From Yoonia ponticola (GTDB lineage: Bacteria > Pseudomonadota > Alphaproteobacteria > Rhodobacterales > Rhodobacteraceae), in the NCBI RefSeq assembly GCF_014199395.1, contig NZ_JACIJM010000011.1, positions 1 through 64,000 of the forward strand: a stretch of 64,000 nt of DNA, written 5' to 3'. Positions within the stretch are counted from its first letter, which is position 1. Every line of letters begins with the position of its first letter. Below are positions 51,555 to 60,556 of the stretch, one piece after another. The position numbers and the translations under genes are program-made. The notes beneath the pieces were generated by a model, which saw nothing but the letters and a program-made list of their open reading frames with translations, did not search any database and had not been told where the DNA came from.

Positions 51555-52949
51555 TCAAAATATCTCTAGATCGCGGTCGACCATGACGGTGACGCGGGCA
51601 CCTTGGTCGACGTAGATAACGGGACCGATGGAGAGATAGTCGCTGATCACGCTGTCAGTAGCATCGGCCAGATCATCGCCAACATCCTCAAGAACACCTG
51701 CTGTGGCTTCGTCATCTACAGAGGCTGCCGCCGCACTCGGGGCCGCCGAGATGAGCGAAATCAGAGCTGCTGAGCCAAAGCGTTCCGCAAAGCGGGTGTC
51801 GACAAAACCAGTGACGCCGGAGCGTCCCAATTCATCTCCACCAAAGGAACTGATCTGAATGGTTTGATTGTCTGGAAGAATTATTCGATCCCAAGCGATG
51901 GTGACGCGCTGCTGTGCAATATCTAGCCCCGAGCGATAGCGCCCGATCAGCCGCGACCCGCGTGGGATAAGAAGGCGCGATCCGTCAAAGCTGAAGACAT
52001 CCTCTGAGACGACCGCGCGGACCTGGCCGGGCAGGGAGCTGTCGAGTGCGGTTTCCATGACAGCCTGAATCATCGTGCCTTGAATGATGGTGTTTGAAGG
52101 GTTGGCAATCACCTGTGCTTGCGTAACGGAGGTCGGTAACGCGCCGTTAAGAACAAAGTCAGTCACTTCGCCAAATGTGCGCTCGGTAAGCGGTGTCTCA
52201 TTCGCGCCTGATGTTCCGCCAAATGCAATTGTAGGGGAGGTAACGCGGCGATCCTGAAACGCGCGTTCTTCTGCTGCGCGACGCTCAAGATCAGCCATGC
52301 GGCGTGCTTCCTCTTCACGGCGCGACCGTTCTGCCTCCCGCGCAAGGAGGTCTTCCTCGGACGGTCCGATAGGACCCGGCGCAGGCACTGGCCGATTGGC
52401 CTCAAGTTGGGCCAACTCCAAGTCCATACGGATTTGTTCCAGCTCGCGGTCTCGTGCCGCCAATTCGTCCTGAAACAGCTGTTGGGCTGCTTGGGACGCA
52501 GTTTGCAAGGCAGCGATCTGAGCTGTTAGCCCATCAATGGCATCTGCAGCTGCCGTGTCTTCTTCTACCACCGGTCCCGGCGCATTGCGCAATTCCTCAA
52601 TCTGGGCCTGGAGGGCAGCCAGTTGCGCAAGAAGCTCCGCGTTGGGCTCAGAAGACGCCGTCGGGGCTTCGACAATTTGGGTTTCCGGGGCAGGGGGCGG
52701 AGGTATGGCTTCGATCGCTCCAAAGCCATCACCCTCGTTTTGAAACACATCAGGCGTGGCTGTTGGCAAAGCCGTTTCTTCATCTGGTCCGGAGACCATA
52801 AAGAGAACGGCGCCACCTGCACCAACGAGTGCGACGACGATGAGGGCCAGAAGGGGTGATCGTCGTGGCCTAGGTGAACCCCCGCGATTTCCGCCCTTTT
52901 CTAGTGCGGCGAGGCGCTTTTCGAGCTCTGCGTCCTTTGTCCCGCTCAT
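51555..52949 (-). CDS. virB10: Type IV secretion protein VirB10
   Basis: The 464-residue protein has a cytosolic N-terminus, one TM helix (residues about 34-55), a long coiled-coil/Pro-rich periplasmic linker (110-240) and the C-terminal VirB10 domain with TSVTQAQVIANPSNTIIQGTMIQAVMETALDSSLPGQVRAVVSEDVFS and SRLLIPRGSRLIGRYRSG. It spans the envelope from inner membrane to outer-membrane core complex. The ATG at 52949 overlaps the virB9 stop (ATGA). Confidence 0.95.
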   Translation of the reverse strand: MSGTKDAELEKRLAALEKGGNRGGSPRPRRSPLLALIVVALVGAGGAVLFMVSGPDEETALPTATPDVFQNEGDGFGAIEAIPPPPAPETQIVEAPTASSEPNAELLAQLAALQAQIEELRNAPGPVVEEDTAAADAIDGLTAQIAALQTASQAAQQLFQDELAARDRELEQIRMDLELAQLEANRPVPAPGPIGPSEEDLLAREAERSRREEEARRMADLERRAAEERAFQDRRVTSPTIAFGGTSGANETPLTERTFGEVTDFVLNGALPTSVTQAQVIANPSNTIIQGTMIQAVMETALDSSLPGQVRAVVSEDVFSFDGSRLLIPRGSRLIGRYRSGLDIAQQRVTIAWDRIILPDNQTIQISSFGGDELGRSGVTGFVDTRFAERFGSAALISLISAAPSAAAASVDDEATAGVLEDVGDDLADATDSVISDYLSIGPVIYVDQGARVTVMVDRDLEIF

Positions 52950-53641
52950 GATGGCGCCCCCGCGGGCGGTGTCGCCTGAATACAAACCACATCATCACCG
53001 AGCCGCAGCACCCACTGCGAGTTTACGCCTGAGACGCGGATCACCCCGTCCTCGATGGCTTGTGTGTTTACCGTCCGCTCGCGGCCACTGGAGGATCGGA
53101 AGATGGCTGGCACAGGCGCATTTCGGGCAAACGCGAAATACGTAAACGTCCCATCATCCCAAACGCGCGTCGGGGTGAACTCGGATTGCGTGCTGGCCCC
53201 ATAATTATAGTTGGGGGCTTGGCTAGCAATGGCGCGAGTAGGCCTCGCATCATCATCAGGATAGCGAAACTGAACCACATAGAAGGTGGGGCTTTGGACC
53301 TCTTGGACGTTGAAGTAATAGCTGCGCCGATTGGTATAGACGGTCACATTGGTATGAACGCCGCGTGCGACGGGCTTGATCGCGAAAGCTTGACCGCCAG
53401 GCACACCATCGATCTCAAAGCCTTCTGTGTCGCCTGCAATGATCGAGCGGATGCTTTCACCTTCTCCAAATTCTACAGTGGTCACATGGGTGAGGGACAC
53501 GTTGAGGCGATAGATCTGTGCCTCTTGATATGTGGCCAATCGAACGCGACTGTCATTGGGTCCGCCACGCGGAATGGCTTCAGCAATGGCCAAACTCGGC
53601 ACCACGGCAAGCATGAGAATACTGAGCAACTTTGTAAGCAA
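52946..53641 (-). CDS. virB9: Type IV secretion protein VirB9
   Basis: The 231-residue protein has a signal peptide (MLTKLLSILMLAVVPSLAIA) and the VirB9/CagX domain: IRSIIAGDTEGFEIDGVPGG, KPVARGVHTNVTVYTNRRSYYFNVQ and RVWDDGTFTYFAFARNAPVPAIFR. It forms the outer-membrane core ring with VirB7 and VirB10. I chose a TTG at 53641, just after the virB8 stop and preceded by GGAGAA, because it restores a full signal peptide; the next ATG is at 53605. Confidence 0.9.
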   Translation of the reverse strand: MLTKLLSILMLAVVPSLAIAEAIPRGGPNDSRVRLATYQEAQIYRLNVSLTHVTTVEFGEGESIRSIIAGDTEGFEIDGVPGGQAFAIKPVARGVHTNVTVYTNRRSYYFNVQEVQSPTFYVVQFRYPDDDARPTRAIASQAPNYNYGASTQSEFTPTRVWDDGTFTYFAFARNAPVPAIFRSSSGRERTVNTQAIEDGVIRVSGVNSQWVLRLGDDVVCIQATPPAGAPS

Positions 53642-53642
53642 A

Positions 53643-54296
53643 CTAATTCTCCAATCTGTCGGAGCGGATGGAATATTCCAACACGGTGAAGCCAAAGGGG
53701 TTGGACCAAACCTGATCGATGGAGCGGCTGGCCTCGGGGCGGAACTCAAAGAGCAGCGTGGCGGTGAACAGGCCGGTCTGGACGCCATTGATGGAGTTGA
53801 GGCGCTTGCGCAGACGGACCGTGGCGCGATTGATGCCGATCCGGTTGATGCTGAGAACTTCGACATCCAACCGGCCGCTCGTGCCATAAAGCGTGGGCGG
53901 ATAGTCCGCATTGGCACTGTTCCAGATTTGGCGCAGTGAAGCTTCCGCTGCGCCGTCCGAGCGACGCAGCACACTACGGACCCGGACATCGTTGTCGAGT
54001 TGGTTGTAGACCTCGCGATCACTGATGTAGCGGAACACTTCCGCCTCAATGATGGCTTGGTTCTCTGTGACGGTCGTTGCTCCGACTGAGGCTTCTGGCA
54101 GTGCAAAGCCAGTCGATGGATCGTAAGGGACAACGACGGGCGGCGGATCAATATCGAGGATCGAGACAGCCGCAGCACTCAGACACCCCAGAATACCAAA
54201 GATGAGGCCAATCAAGCCAAGCCGCTGCCAGAGCCGTTCGCGGCGCAGCGCGCCGTACACCAGCTCTTCTTCAATGATTTCTTGTTCACTCGCCAC
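53643..54296 (-). CDS. virB8: Type IV secretion protein VirB8
   Basis: The 217-residue protein has one N-terminal TM helix (residues about 25-47) and the VirB8 periplasmic domain: EAEVFRYISDREVYNQLDNDVRVRSVLRRSDG, IWNSANADYPPTLYGTSGRLDVEVLSINRIG and LFEFRPEASRSIDQVWSNPFGFTVLEYSI. VirB8 is an assembly factor of the inner-membrane complex. It is followed at once by the TTG-initiated virB9. Confidence 0.93.
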   Translation of the reverse strand: MASEQEIIEEELVYGALRRERLWQRLGLIGLIFGILGCLSAAAVSILDIDPPPVVVPYDPSTGFALPEASVGATTVTENQAIIEAEVFRYISDREVYNQLDNDVRVRSVLRRSDGAAEASLRQIWNSANADYPPTLYGTSGRLDVEVLSINRIGINRATVRLRKRLNSINGVQTGLFTATLLFEFRPEASRSIDQVWSNPFGFTVLEYSIRSDRLEN

Positions 54297-54306
54297 GCAT
54301 CACACC

Positions 54307-55122
54307 TCAATCTGCATTGAGGTCAGGCAAGGTGAAATCCATGAACCGCTGCTCTTCGGCGATGGTCGCGGCATCGATCACGCCACCGGTGCCGTCACCT
54401 ACGGTTTGAATGGCTTCAAGCTGCCACATGGCGACTAGTGCAATCGCAAGTTCCGCCGTCACGCGCGTGTTGAGATCGACGCTTTCCTTCAACTCATCCA
54501 TGTCATCGATAAGGCCAACGAGCCGGTCCACGCGTTCGAGAGATTGTCCCGCATCGCCATAGCTGTTTTGCGCTGCGGCTGAGACAAGCGCGCCAGTCGT
54601 GGCTTGGGTCGCGATGCGATTGGCACCTGGATTGCCGCTCGCGGCCATTTCCGAGAGCGTATCGTCATCAAAGCCGAGATCGGCCAGAACACGGTCCATC
54701 TGAGTTTCGATCTCGCCCGCGCCGGAGCCGGAGAGGCCGGAGAAATCCCCCGTCTTGATCGCCTCGATGGTCGCGAGGATGTCTCCGAATTCCTGATCCA
54801 AAAGGCCGTTCAACTCTTCTTCCATCTGCGTCCGGATAATTTCCGGAAGTTCAGCAAGGCGGGTCAGGGCTTCATAGGTGCGTTGCAACTCCGCGAGTTG
54901 GTCGGTGAGTGTGGCGAGCTGTTCGCGCAACTGGGTCAGTTGTTCGTTTTGCAGGATCTCATCTTCGATCATCTGCCGAAGCTGCTGGATATTTTGAGCA
55001 ATATTCTGGGTGTCGACCACAGGAACACCTTGCGCGAAGACCGAGGTAGGCGACGCCGCGTGGAACCCCATAGCAAGCGTACCAACTAAAGCAGTCTTTA
55101 AGAACCATTTGGATTGATGCAT
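54307..55122 (-). CDS. virB5: VirB5/TrbJ-like minor pilus protein
   Basis: The 271-residue protein has a signal peptide ending SVFA-QGVP and then a long coiled coil (NIAQNIQQLRQMIEDEILQNEQLTQLREQLATLTDQLAELQRTYEALTRL), as in VirB5/TrbJ pilus-tip proteins. Its start and end resemble the upstream transglycosylase protein: QGVPxVD at the mature N-terminus and LNT..AEL..LVA...FM.FT at the C-terminus. Its first base overlaps the previous stop. Confidence 0.88.
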   Translation of the reverse strand: MHQSKWFLKTALVGTLAMGFHAASPTSVFAQGVPVVDTQNIAQNIQQLRQMIEDEILQNEQLTQLREQLATLTDQLAELQRTYEALTRLAELPEIIRTQMEEELNGLLDQEFGDILATIEAIKTGDFSGLSGSGAGEIETQMDRVLADLGFDDDTLSEMAASGNPGANRIATQATTGALVSAAAQNSYGDAGQSLERVDRLVGLIDDMDELKESVDLNTRVTAELAIALVAMWQLEAIQTVGDGTGGVIDAATIAEEQRFMDFTLPDLNAD

Positions 55123-56276
55123 CAGTCCAACTCCTCGATTGTAAAATTCATAAAGTTGCCCTCGGCCTTGCGGGCGGAGGCTTGGGCCAGTTCTTCTGCA
55201 CTCAAGACGCGCGTTCTTGCTGCCTGCAATCGAACGCGGGCTGCGACCAGCCGCACAAGTTCCGCGCGGGCGTAGGTGTTAAGCGCCATGCTTTCCTGCA
55301 CATCCTCCGTCTCGGAAATACGCTCGACAATGTCATGGACACGCAGGGCCGCCTGTCTGATCGCAGCAGGGGAATTGTTTCCGTAGAAAGCAGCGCCATG
55401 CCCGGTGATCGAGAGATTGGCATTGGCCAGTAGCGCTGGATCGATAGTGCCCAAGGCTTCGATACCGCCAATCCTGCTGAGATAGAGATTGTAGCGTTCG
55501 GGGATGACAGTGACGTAGTGCTGTGTTTCTCGAAACGGGGGCACGCCGCTGTACTCAAAGACCCTTCCAGGACCAGCATTGTAGGCGGCAAGCGCGTTGA
55601 TGATATTGCCGTCAAAGGTGTTGAGTTGCGTGGCCAAATACCGCGCGCCGCCATGCACTTGCAGATAGGGGCTGTCATAGTAGGCAGGATTGATGCCGAG
55701 GTCGCTCGCGGTGCCCGGCATAATTTGGGTGAGACCAAACGCGCCAACGGGAGAACGCGCACCGATGGTAAAACGACTTTCCTGCCAGATTAGGGCCTGC
55801 AGAAGGGCGCGCCATTGGACGGAAGAAAGTCCGGCGCGCCCGACACCCGCAAAGCCGCTGGTCTCTTGAGCGACGCGGATAATGAGTTGTTCGATATTCT
55901 GGGCCGCATCGCCAAACATCTGCGTCCCCGCGGGATTGGGATCAATCGCGCCTGAGCCATAGACGGCCTCTACCGACCGGGAAGGATCACCACTGCCAGA
56001 GTCCAAACCGGACACCATCGCGGGCAGGCCTTGGCCGCCAAAGCTTGATTGGGCGTCGAGAATGCGCGCCAGCGTTTCCAATTGCTCGCGCTCGATCTCG
56101 GCAATGAGTTCGCGCACGTTTAGCTTGTCGGCTTGGGTCGCAAGATCGACGTCACGATCACCGGTTTCCACGATGTCGCGTACGGTCAGCCCGTTATCGA
56201 CCGTTGGCACGCCTTGAGCGAAGGCGAGACCGGGCAGCAAAGACACGCAGAGGATATGAGCGAGCTTAGACAGCAA
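55122..56276 (-). CDS. Chimeric lytic transglycosylase with VirB5-like ends
   Basis: The 384-residue protein has a signal peptide (MLSKLAHILCVSLLPGLAFA), a mature N-terminus QGVPTVDNGL like the next gene's QGVPVVDTQN, an SLT-type lytic transglycosylase domain (residues about 155-270; catalytic Glu166 in LIWQESRF, SPVGAFGLTQIMPGTA, ALAAYNAGPGRV) and a C-terminus with VirB5-like LNTYARAELVRLVAARVRLQAARTR and FMNFTIEELD. It may cut peptidoglycan while docking to the pilus. TTG at 56276 follows GGAGG at six bases; GTG at 56282 is too close. Confidence 0.82.
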   Translation of the reverse strand: MLSKLAHILCVSLLPGLAFAQGVPTVDNGLTVRDIVETGDRDVDLATQADKLNVRELIAEIEREQLETLARILDAQSSFGGQGLPAMVSGLDSGSGDPSRSVEAVYGSGAIDPNPAGTQMFGDAAQNIEQLIIRVAQETSGFAGVGRAGLSSVQWRALLQALIWQESRFTIGARSPVGAFGLTQIMPGTASDLGINPAYYDSPYLQVHGGARYLATQLNTFDGNIINALAAYNAGPGRVFEYSGVPPFRETQHYVTVIPERYNLYLSRIGGIEALGTIDPALLANANLSITGHGAAFYGNNSPAAIRQAALRVHDIVERISETEDVQESMALNTYARAELVRLVAARVRLQAARTRVLSAEELAQASARKAEGNFMNFTIEELD

Positions 56277-56433
56277 TGTCACCCTCCAAAGGGCCAAGAG
56301 GCGTGAAGGTGCAATTGGGATCAACCGGTGCAACTGCTGCAAGGAACGTGAAGCAATTGGCATGTGGCTCTTGGTATTGTGCGCAGGAAGCGAGGACGCC
56401 GAAAATGGCGAGAAGGATCAGTGGTCGTGTCAT
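56266..56433 (-). CDS. virB7: VirB7-type lipoprotein
   Basis: This 55-codon gene encodes a lipoprotein with signal MTRPLILLAIFGVLASC (lipobox LASC, lipidated Cys at 17) and two more Cys residues (27 and 41) in a short, Pro-rich mature part. Its ATG overlaps the virB4 stop (ATGA), GGAGAT precedes it, and it overlaps the next gene. Size, lipobox and position fit VirB7, which stabilises VirB9 at the outer membrane. Confidence 0.75.
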   Translation of the reverse strand: MTRPLILLAIFGVLASCAQYQEPHANCFTFLAAVAPVDPNCTFTPLGPLEGDIAV

Positions 56434-58805
56434 GATAATCTCCAGAAATCAGATCGGTCGCGGTAATCGGCCCCGACAAGCGCCTCGCCTTTTTCCATGC
56501 CACCGAGGATGGTGAGGTTGTGGCCAAGTGCGCTGAGATCGGCATCAACCACTATCGATCCTTGGTCGTCGCAAATAAGCGCCAGCCGCGAATTGCTGCC
56601 CGTGTTCAGCAACACGTCGAGTTCTTTCTCGAAAAGGTTCAGCATGGCGTAGTCAGACGCATGGGCGCGGATGTTAGGGAGCAGGATTTGGGTAGGGACC
56701 GCTTCGACGATGGTCTTGCCGGTGCGCGTGCGTTCCAGCTGGCTGGCATATTGCGTCATCATCACAGCTACGGTGTTTTGCTTGCGCGCCGTCACCAGCC
56801 AGTTCGAAAGCCGCTCTGCGAAATACGCGTTATCGAGGGCCTTCCAGGCCTCATCAATGACGATGATTGTGGGGCGGCGGTCTTCGATTTCGCGCTCAAC
56901 GCGGCGAAACAGATAGCTGAGCACGGCCATGCGTTCTTTCTCGGACTCTGAATCTAGAATGCCAGTAAGATCAAACCCGACCACATCGCCTTCCAGAGAA
57001 AACGTGTCTTTCAAGGATTGGCCAAATATCCAGCCATAGCGACCATCGCTGGTCCACTCGAGCAGTCGTTGTTGCAGATCGCCGCCATCATCGGTGGAGA
57101 CAAAGAGCGAGGCAAAGTCTTTCCAATTGCGTAGGGCAGGGTCGGTGGCGTTCGCGTTCTGACGCACAACCTCCTGAATGCGATTGGTTTGGTTCGGCGT
57201 GAGGGGTTTGTCCGAGCGATAGAGCAGGGTGGCCAGCCAGTCCGAGAGCCAAGCCGTGCCGCGATCGTCAACTTCTGTCCAAAGCGGATTGAGTCCGGTG
57301 GCTTGTCCGGCCTTCAATGCCGCATAGCTTCCTCCGTTGGCGCGGACCGCCATCTCCATACCAAGTCGGTAATCAAAGACGAAGATCCGCGCGCCTGCTC
57401 GACGGGCTTGGGTCATGAGAAAGGCCGAGAGCACGGATTTGCCCGATCCGGGCCGTCCCATGATCAGGGTATGGCCGCTGGTTGGCTCTTTGTCTGGGCT
57501 GCCTTGCTCGTGATAAGAAAACCGATAAGCACTTTGCTCGGGCGTGGGGAGCATGGTGATCACCTTGCCCCAGGGCACGTCATCGGCCTTCTTGCCGAGC
57601 TGCGTGCGATGGAACGCGGCAAAATCCGCGAAGTTGCGGTTGGTGATGGCACTAGCGCGCACGCGCTTGGGTTGGTTGCCCGGATGTTGGCTGAGGTAGT
57701 GCGCCTTTGCGGCCACTCGCTCGCCGATCATCTTCACGCCCTCAGCAGCGGCGGCGTTGACGATCTCGGCGCTCAGGGTCTGCAGCTCATCAAGCGTGTC
57801 GCAGAAGATCGTCACGACCATGTGGTGCTCGCCGAAGCTTTGGCGTTTGGCTTCAAGATCATCGGCGGCGATATCCAGCGCTTCCATCAGTGACAAGGCG
57901 GCGTCCTGTGACGCCTGCATCTGCCGTTTCTGGCGCTTGATCCGGCCCGCCATAAGGTTGGAATTGATTGGTGTGAATGAATGGGTGACGATCATGTCGA
58001 CAGGCAGGTTCAGCATGTCGAACATCGTGCAGAATGTGGCCTCGGAATATTCGCCGATGGTGAAACTTTTGCCGTAGCGATGGCCAACGACGCCTTCGGA
58101 TAGCTCGAAGTGATCCTCTAAAAACGTCACACGGGTGTTGGCCACGTTGAACGATAGGAAACCGTAGGTGCTGGCTGGAAAAAGCGGCAGTTCCTGACCG
58201 GTATTGAGCGCCCCGAGGAACCCAACCAGTTCACCAGACTTCGCCGACAGCACGCGCGGTTTGAGATCAGCCAGCCCCGAGGCAAAGACATTCACGGCCT
58301 CGTTCAGCCGTCGAAGGCGTTTTTGTGTTTCTTCTTTGAAGCGCTCAGGTGCGCTGCGATTGAGAAATGGAAGAAAACTCTTGGACGGCGGACGGTGCAT
58401 GACTGTGAGCGTCAGTGTTTTGTCGCGCAGCCCGCTGGTCGCCAGCTTCTCGCGCCACTGGCGATCCACGTCCCCTGCAAAACTTTCGGCGCGCACGGGT
58501 TCAAGCCCCGGGGCAATCGCTTTTGAGACCTTATGCACGTAATAGCTGAACTCTGGACCTAGCTGCGCAACGATACGTGCAAAGAGGGCCGTAATCTTGT
58601 CGAGGTAGGCATCATCAGTTGTGTAACTGTTGACCCCATCCAAGCGGATGCATTGGAATAGTTCGTTCACCCGCGTGCGCACCGTTTGGTCATCGACCAA
58701 ACTGACGTAGGGCAGCATATGCGCGAGGCGCGTTTCTCGGGCATACCAGTCCGGCGTCAGGGTGCGGGGATCGAGGGCTTCGTCGCCGGCTTCGTCACGG
58801 GGCAT
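56430..58805 (-). CDS. virB4: Type IV secretion ATPase VirB4
   Basis: The 791-residue protein has the CagE/TrbE/VirB4 N-terminal domain (DWYARETRLAHMLPYVSLVDDQTVRTR, SYYVHKVSKA) and a C-terminal ATPase domain with Walker A GRPGSGKSVLSAF, Walker B PTIIVIDEAWKALDN and VAVMMTQYASQLERT. It powers pilus biogenesis. GGGG precedes the ATG at 58805; an ATG at 58820 is possible. It overlaps virB3 and the VirB7-type gene. Confidence 0.95.
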   Translation of the reverse strand: MPRDEAGDEALDPRTLTPDWYARETRLAHMLPYVSLVDDQTVRTRVNELFQCIRLDGVNSYTTDDAYLDKITALFARIVAQLGPEFSYYVHKVSKAIAPGLEPVRAESFAGDVDRQWREKLATSGLRDKTLTLTVMHRPPSKSFLPFLNRSAPERFKEETQKRLRRLNEAVNVFASGLADLKPRVLSAKSGELVGFLGALNTGQELPLFPASTYGFLSFNVANTRVTFLEDHFELSEGVVGHRYGKSFTIGEYSEATFCTMFDMLNLPVDMIVTHSFTPINSNLMAGRIKRQKRQMQASQDAALSLMEALDIAADDLEAKRQSFGEHHMVVTIFCDTLDELQTLSAEIVNAAAAEGVKMIGERVAAKAHYLSQHPGNQPKRVRASAITNRNFADFAAFHRTQLGKKADDVPWGKVITMLPTPEQSAYRFSYHEQGSPDKEPTSGHTLIMGRPGSGKSVLSAFLMTQARRAGARIFVFDYRLGMEMAVRANGGSYAALKAGQATGLNPLWTEVDDRGTAWLSDWLATLLYRSDKPLTPNQTNRIQEVVRQNANATDPALRNWKDFASLFVSTDDGGDLQQRLLEWTSDGRYGWIFGQSLKDTFSLEGDVVGFDLTGILDSESEKERMAVLSYLFRRVEREIEDRRPTIIVIDEAWKALDNAYFAERLSNWLVTARKQNTVAVMMTQYASQLERTRTGKTIVEAVPTQILLPNIRAHASDYAMLNLFEKELDVLLNTGSNSRLALICDDQGSIVVDADLSALGHNLTILGGMEKGEALVGADYRDRSDFWRLS

Positions 58806-59073
58806 AGCTGTCCCCACCATGAACTTGCCGGTTTCGGGTGGGCGGTGTTTCCTGCAGCGCCGTCATCATCACGTCGATAAAGCGGGGATCCCAATCGGCA
58901 GCTTTCCAAAGGGCGGGATAGAGCAAGATCGCAACCCCAAGGATCACGATGTGCTGGACCCATACGAACAGCAACACCGAGCCAAAGAGCCAGACCATCG
59001 CATACATGATGGGCAGGCCCAGTAACTTCGGCGGGCGCACAAGGCCGAGGAAAAGAGGCGAGCGCTCAGCCAC
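58795..59073 (-). CDS. virB3: Type IV secretion protein VirB3
   Basis: The 92-residue protein (AERSPLFLGLVRPPKLLGLPIMY opening) is typical VirB3, with two adjacent TM helices (about 22-64) and a polar tail. I chose the GTG at 59073, which overlaps the virB2 stop, because the upstream extension reads through virB2 in another frame. It anchors VirB4 at the inner membrane. Confidence 0.88.
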   Translation of the reverse strand: MAERSPLFLGLVRPPKLLGLPIMYAMVWLFGSVLLFVWVQHIVILGVAILLYPALWKAADWDPRFIDVMMTALQETPPTRNRQVHGGDSYAP

Positions 59074-59359
59074 CAGCGAAGACCGCGGCGACGATTGTGG
59101 GGGCGGCCGCAACACCGGCGATACCGACGAGTACCCAGAGTGCCTGGCGCAGATCGATGATGTTGAAGAACCAGCTGAGGAACACGCCTAAGACGGCCAG
59201 CGTGGCGATCACGACGCCAAGCGGGCCGGTCAGCGCATCGACGATGCCCTGTAGCAGACTTTGAATTGGGGAGAGGTCGATGCTTTGCGCAAATGCGGGT
59301 TCTGCAATCAGTAAGAACAGCGCCAATGATGCCGCGAAAGCGCGTGTAAAATGTCTCAT
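59066..59359 (-). CDS. virB2: Type IV secretion major pilin VirB2
   Basis: The 97-residue protein has a signal peptide (RHFTRAFAASLALFLLIAEPAFA) and two hydrophobic helices (GPLGVVIATLAVLGVFLSWFF and ALWVLVGIAGVAAAPTIVAAVFA) separated by a short polar loop, as in VirB2 pilins. It overlaps virB1 and virB3. It should be the main pilus subunit. Confidence 0.92.
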   Translation of the reverse strand: MRHFTRAFAASLALFLLIAEPAFAQSIDLSPIQSLLQGIVDALTGPLGVVIATLAVLGVFLSWFFNIIDLRQALWVLVGIAGVAAAPTIVAAVFAGG

Positions 59360-60048
59360 GGGTTTGTTCCTTTCAGTCGAACGGCCACCGCCATGACGCG
59401 GGCCACATGATTTTGGGTTTCTCGGTAAGGGGGGATGTCGCTGTATTGGCGCACGGCGTCAGGCCCGGCATTGTAGGCCGCCAACGCAAGACGCGGGTCG
59501 CCGAATTGCTGGAGCATCATCGCGAGATAGCGGGCCGAACCGTCAAGGTTCTGCAGCGGATCGCTGGGATCAACGCCAAGATCGCGAGCGGTTGCAGCCA
59601 TCAACTGTCCAAGGCCAATGGCACCAGCGCTGGAAATAGCACTTTGCCGATAGGCGCTTTCGATTTCTATGTTGGCGCGGAAGAGGATGAGCCAATCTGA
59701 GACCGAAAGTTCCGAGCGGCGCAGACCGGGGTGGCCACCATAGCGCAACGCTGTGGTTTCGATGGCCTTTAAAACTGCGGTGCGGGGCAGGGGAGTACGC
59801 AGCGCGATGGCGGCGGTGCGGATTACTTCTGTTGCTGCGACAACATCAGGTTCGCCATATATCGCGAGCGCATCGGTCGCCGAGCCTTGGCCTACGCCGT
59901 CGTTGTAGTTCCGAGCAAAGTAGTTTTGAGATTGCGTCGCGGTCAGCGAGCCGTCGCTCTCCATGACTAGTACCATTTGGGCTGAAGCATGTGGCGCAAG
60001 CAGCCATATAAAAAGAAGGCTAGTTGCTGCTGCCTTTGACGGGTGCAA
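59356..60048 (-). CDS. virB1: Lytic transglycosylase VirB1
   Basis: The 230-residue protein has a signal peptide (hydrophobic TSLLFIWLLAPHASA) and an SLT domain with IEIESAYRQSAISSAGAIGLGQLMAATARDLGVD and LALAAYNAGPDAVRQY. It opens peptidoglycan for the secretion channel. The start is uncertain: TTG at 60048 overlaps the upstream gene, while an in-frame ATG near 60093 adds a basic 15-residue n-region. A second transglycosylase lies in the same operon. Confidence 0.88.
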   Translation of the reverse strand: MHPSKAAATSLLFIWLLAPHASAQMVLVMESDGSLTATQSQNYFARNYNDGVGQGSATDALAIYGEPDVVAATEVIRTAAIALRTPLPRTAVLKAIETTALRYGGHPGLRRSELSVSDWLILFRANIEIESAYRQSAISSAGAIGLGQLMAATARDLGVDPSDPLQNLDGSARYLAMMLQQFGDPRLALAAYNAGPDAVRQYSDIPPYRETQNHVARVMAVAVRLKGTNP

Positions 60049-60373
60049 TGAGTTTATGCGTGGTCCGCTGGCCCTCTTCGAGCGGGACATCGGCATGCGA
60101 GAAGCCGATTCCAACAAGGAACGATACGACTCCAGTGATTGTTTTGAATTCGCGGATTTTGATGTCGTTGTGGGTTGTGCGGGTCCGCGCAGTAACCAAG
60201 AGTTTTTCCACGCCGTCATCACTGACAGCGCGCATGATCCAGATGCCGTAATAGCTTGGACCTTTCTTGTGCGCAGATTCCTGGCACAAGATTTCGGCGC
60301 TATAGCCGCTTTCCACGAGTTCGCGGAATCTAGCCTCCGTGACCACATTTGGTGCTTCGACTTCCCAGTTCAT
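60020..60373 (-). CDS. First gene of the virB operon, unknown
   Basis: The 117-residue protein (NWEVEAPNVVTEARFRELVESGYSAEILCQESAHKKG, then YYGIWIMRAVSDDGVEKLLVTARTR) has no signal peptide and no recognised domain; the fold looks alpha-beta. It overlaps virB1 and lies just behind the probable virB promoter. A GTG at 60385 is an alternative start. Possibly a regulator. Confidence 0.6.
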   Translation of the reverse strand: MNWEVEAPNVVTEARFRELVESGYSAEILCQESAHKKGPSYYGIWIMRAVSDDGVEKLLVTARTRTTHNDIKIREFKTITGVVSFLVGIGFSHADVPLEEGQRTTHKLIAPVKGSSN

Positions 60374-60430
60374 GGCCCGGTTCACGCTTTCTTTAAAGAC
60401 GCTACGCTAGGCATTCCTACTTGAAGCCTA

Positions 60431-60459
60431 GAGATACGATAGTATATAATTGTCCGCAA
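60431..60459 (-). promoter_or_regulatory. Possible virB operon promoter
   Basis: On the minus strand, TTGCGG (60454-60459) and TATCTC (60431-60436) are 17 bp apart, about 58 bp before the first gene. The -10 is imperfect. Confidence 0.35.
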
Positions 60460-60556
60460 GGTATATTTATGTGATGCGGCTGTACTGTGGTCGCGCACCC
60501 ATTAGGCATGCAAAGTGGATTCTTTCAAGGTTAAATGGTTGTTTTGGCGCACTCGA

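Noticed and set aside
53642..54178. N-terminal extension of virB9 through virB8
   Set aside because: The extension is virB8 read in another frame; the real start follows the virB8 stop and gives a signal peptide.
60049..60348. N-terminal extension of virB1
   Set aside because: Most of it is the upstream gene in another frame; the signal peptide begins near 60048-60093.
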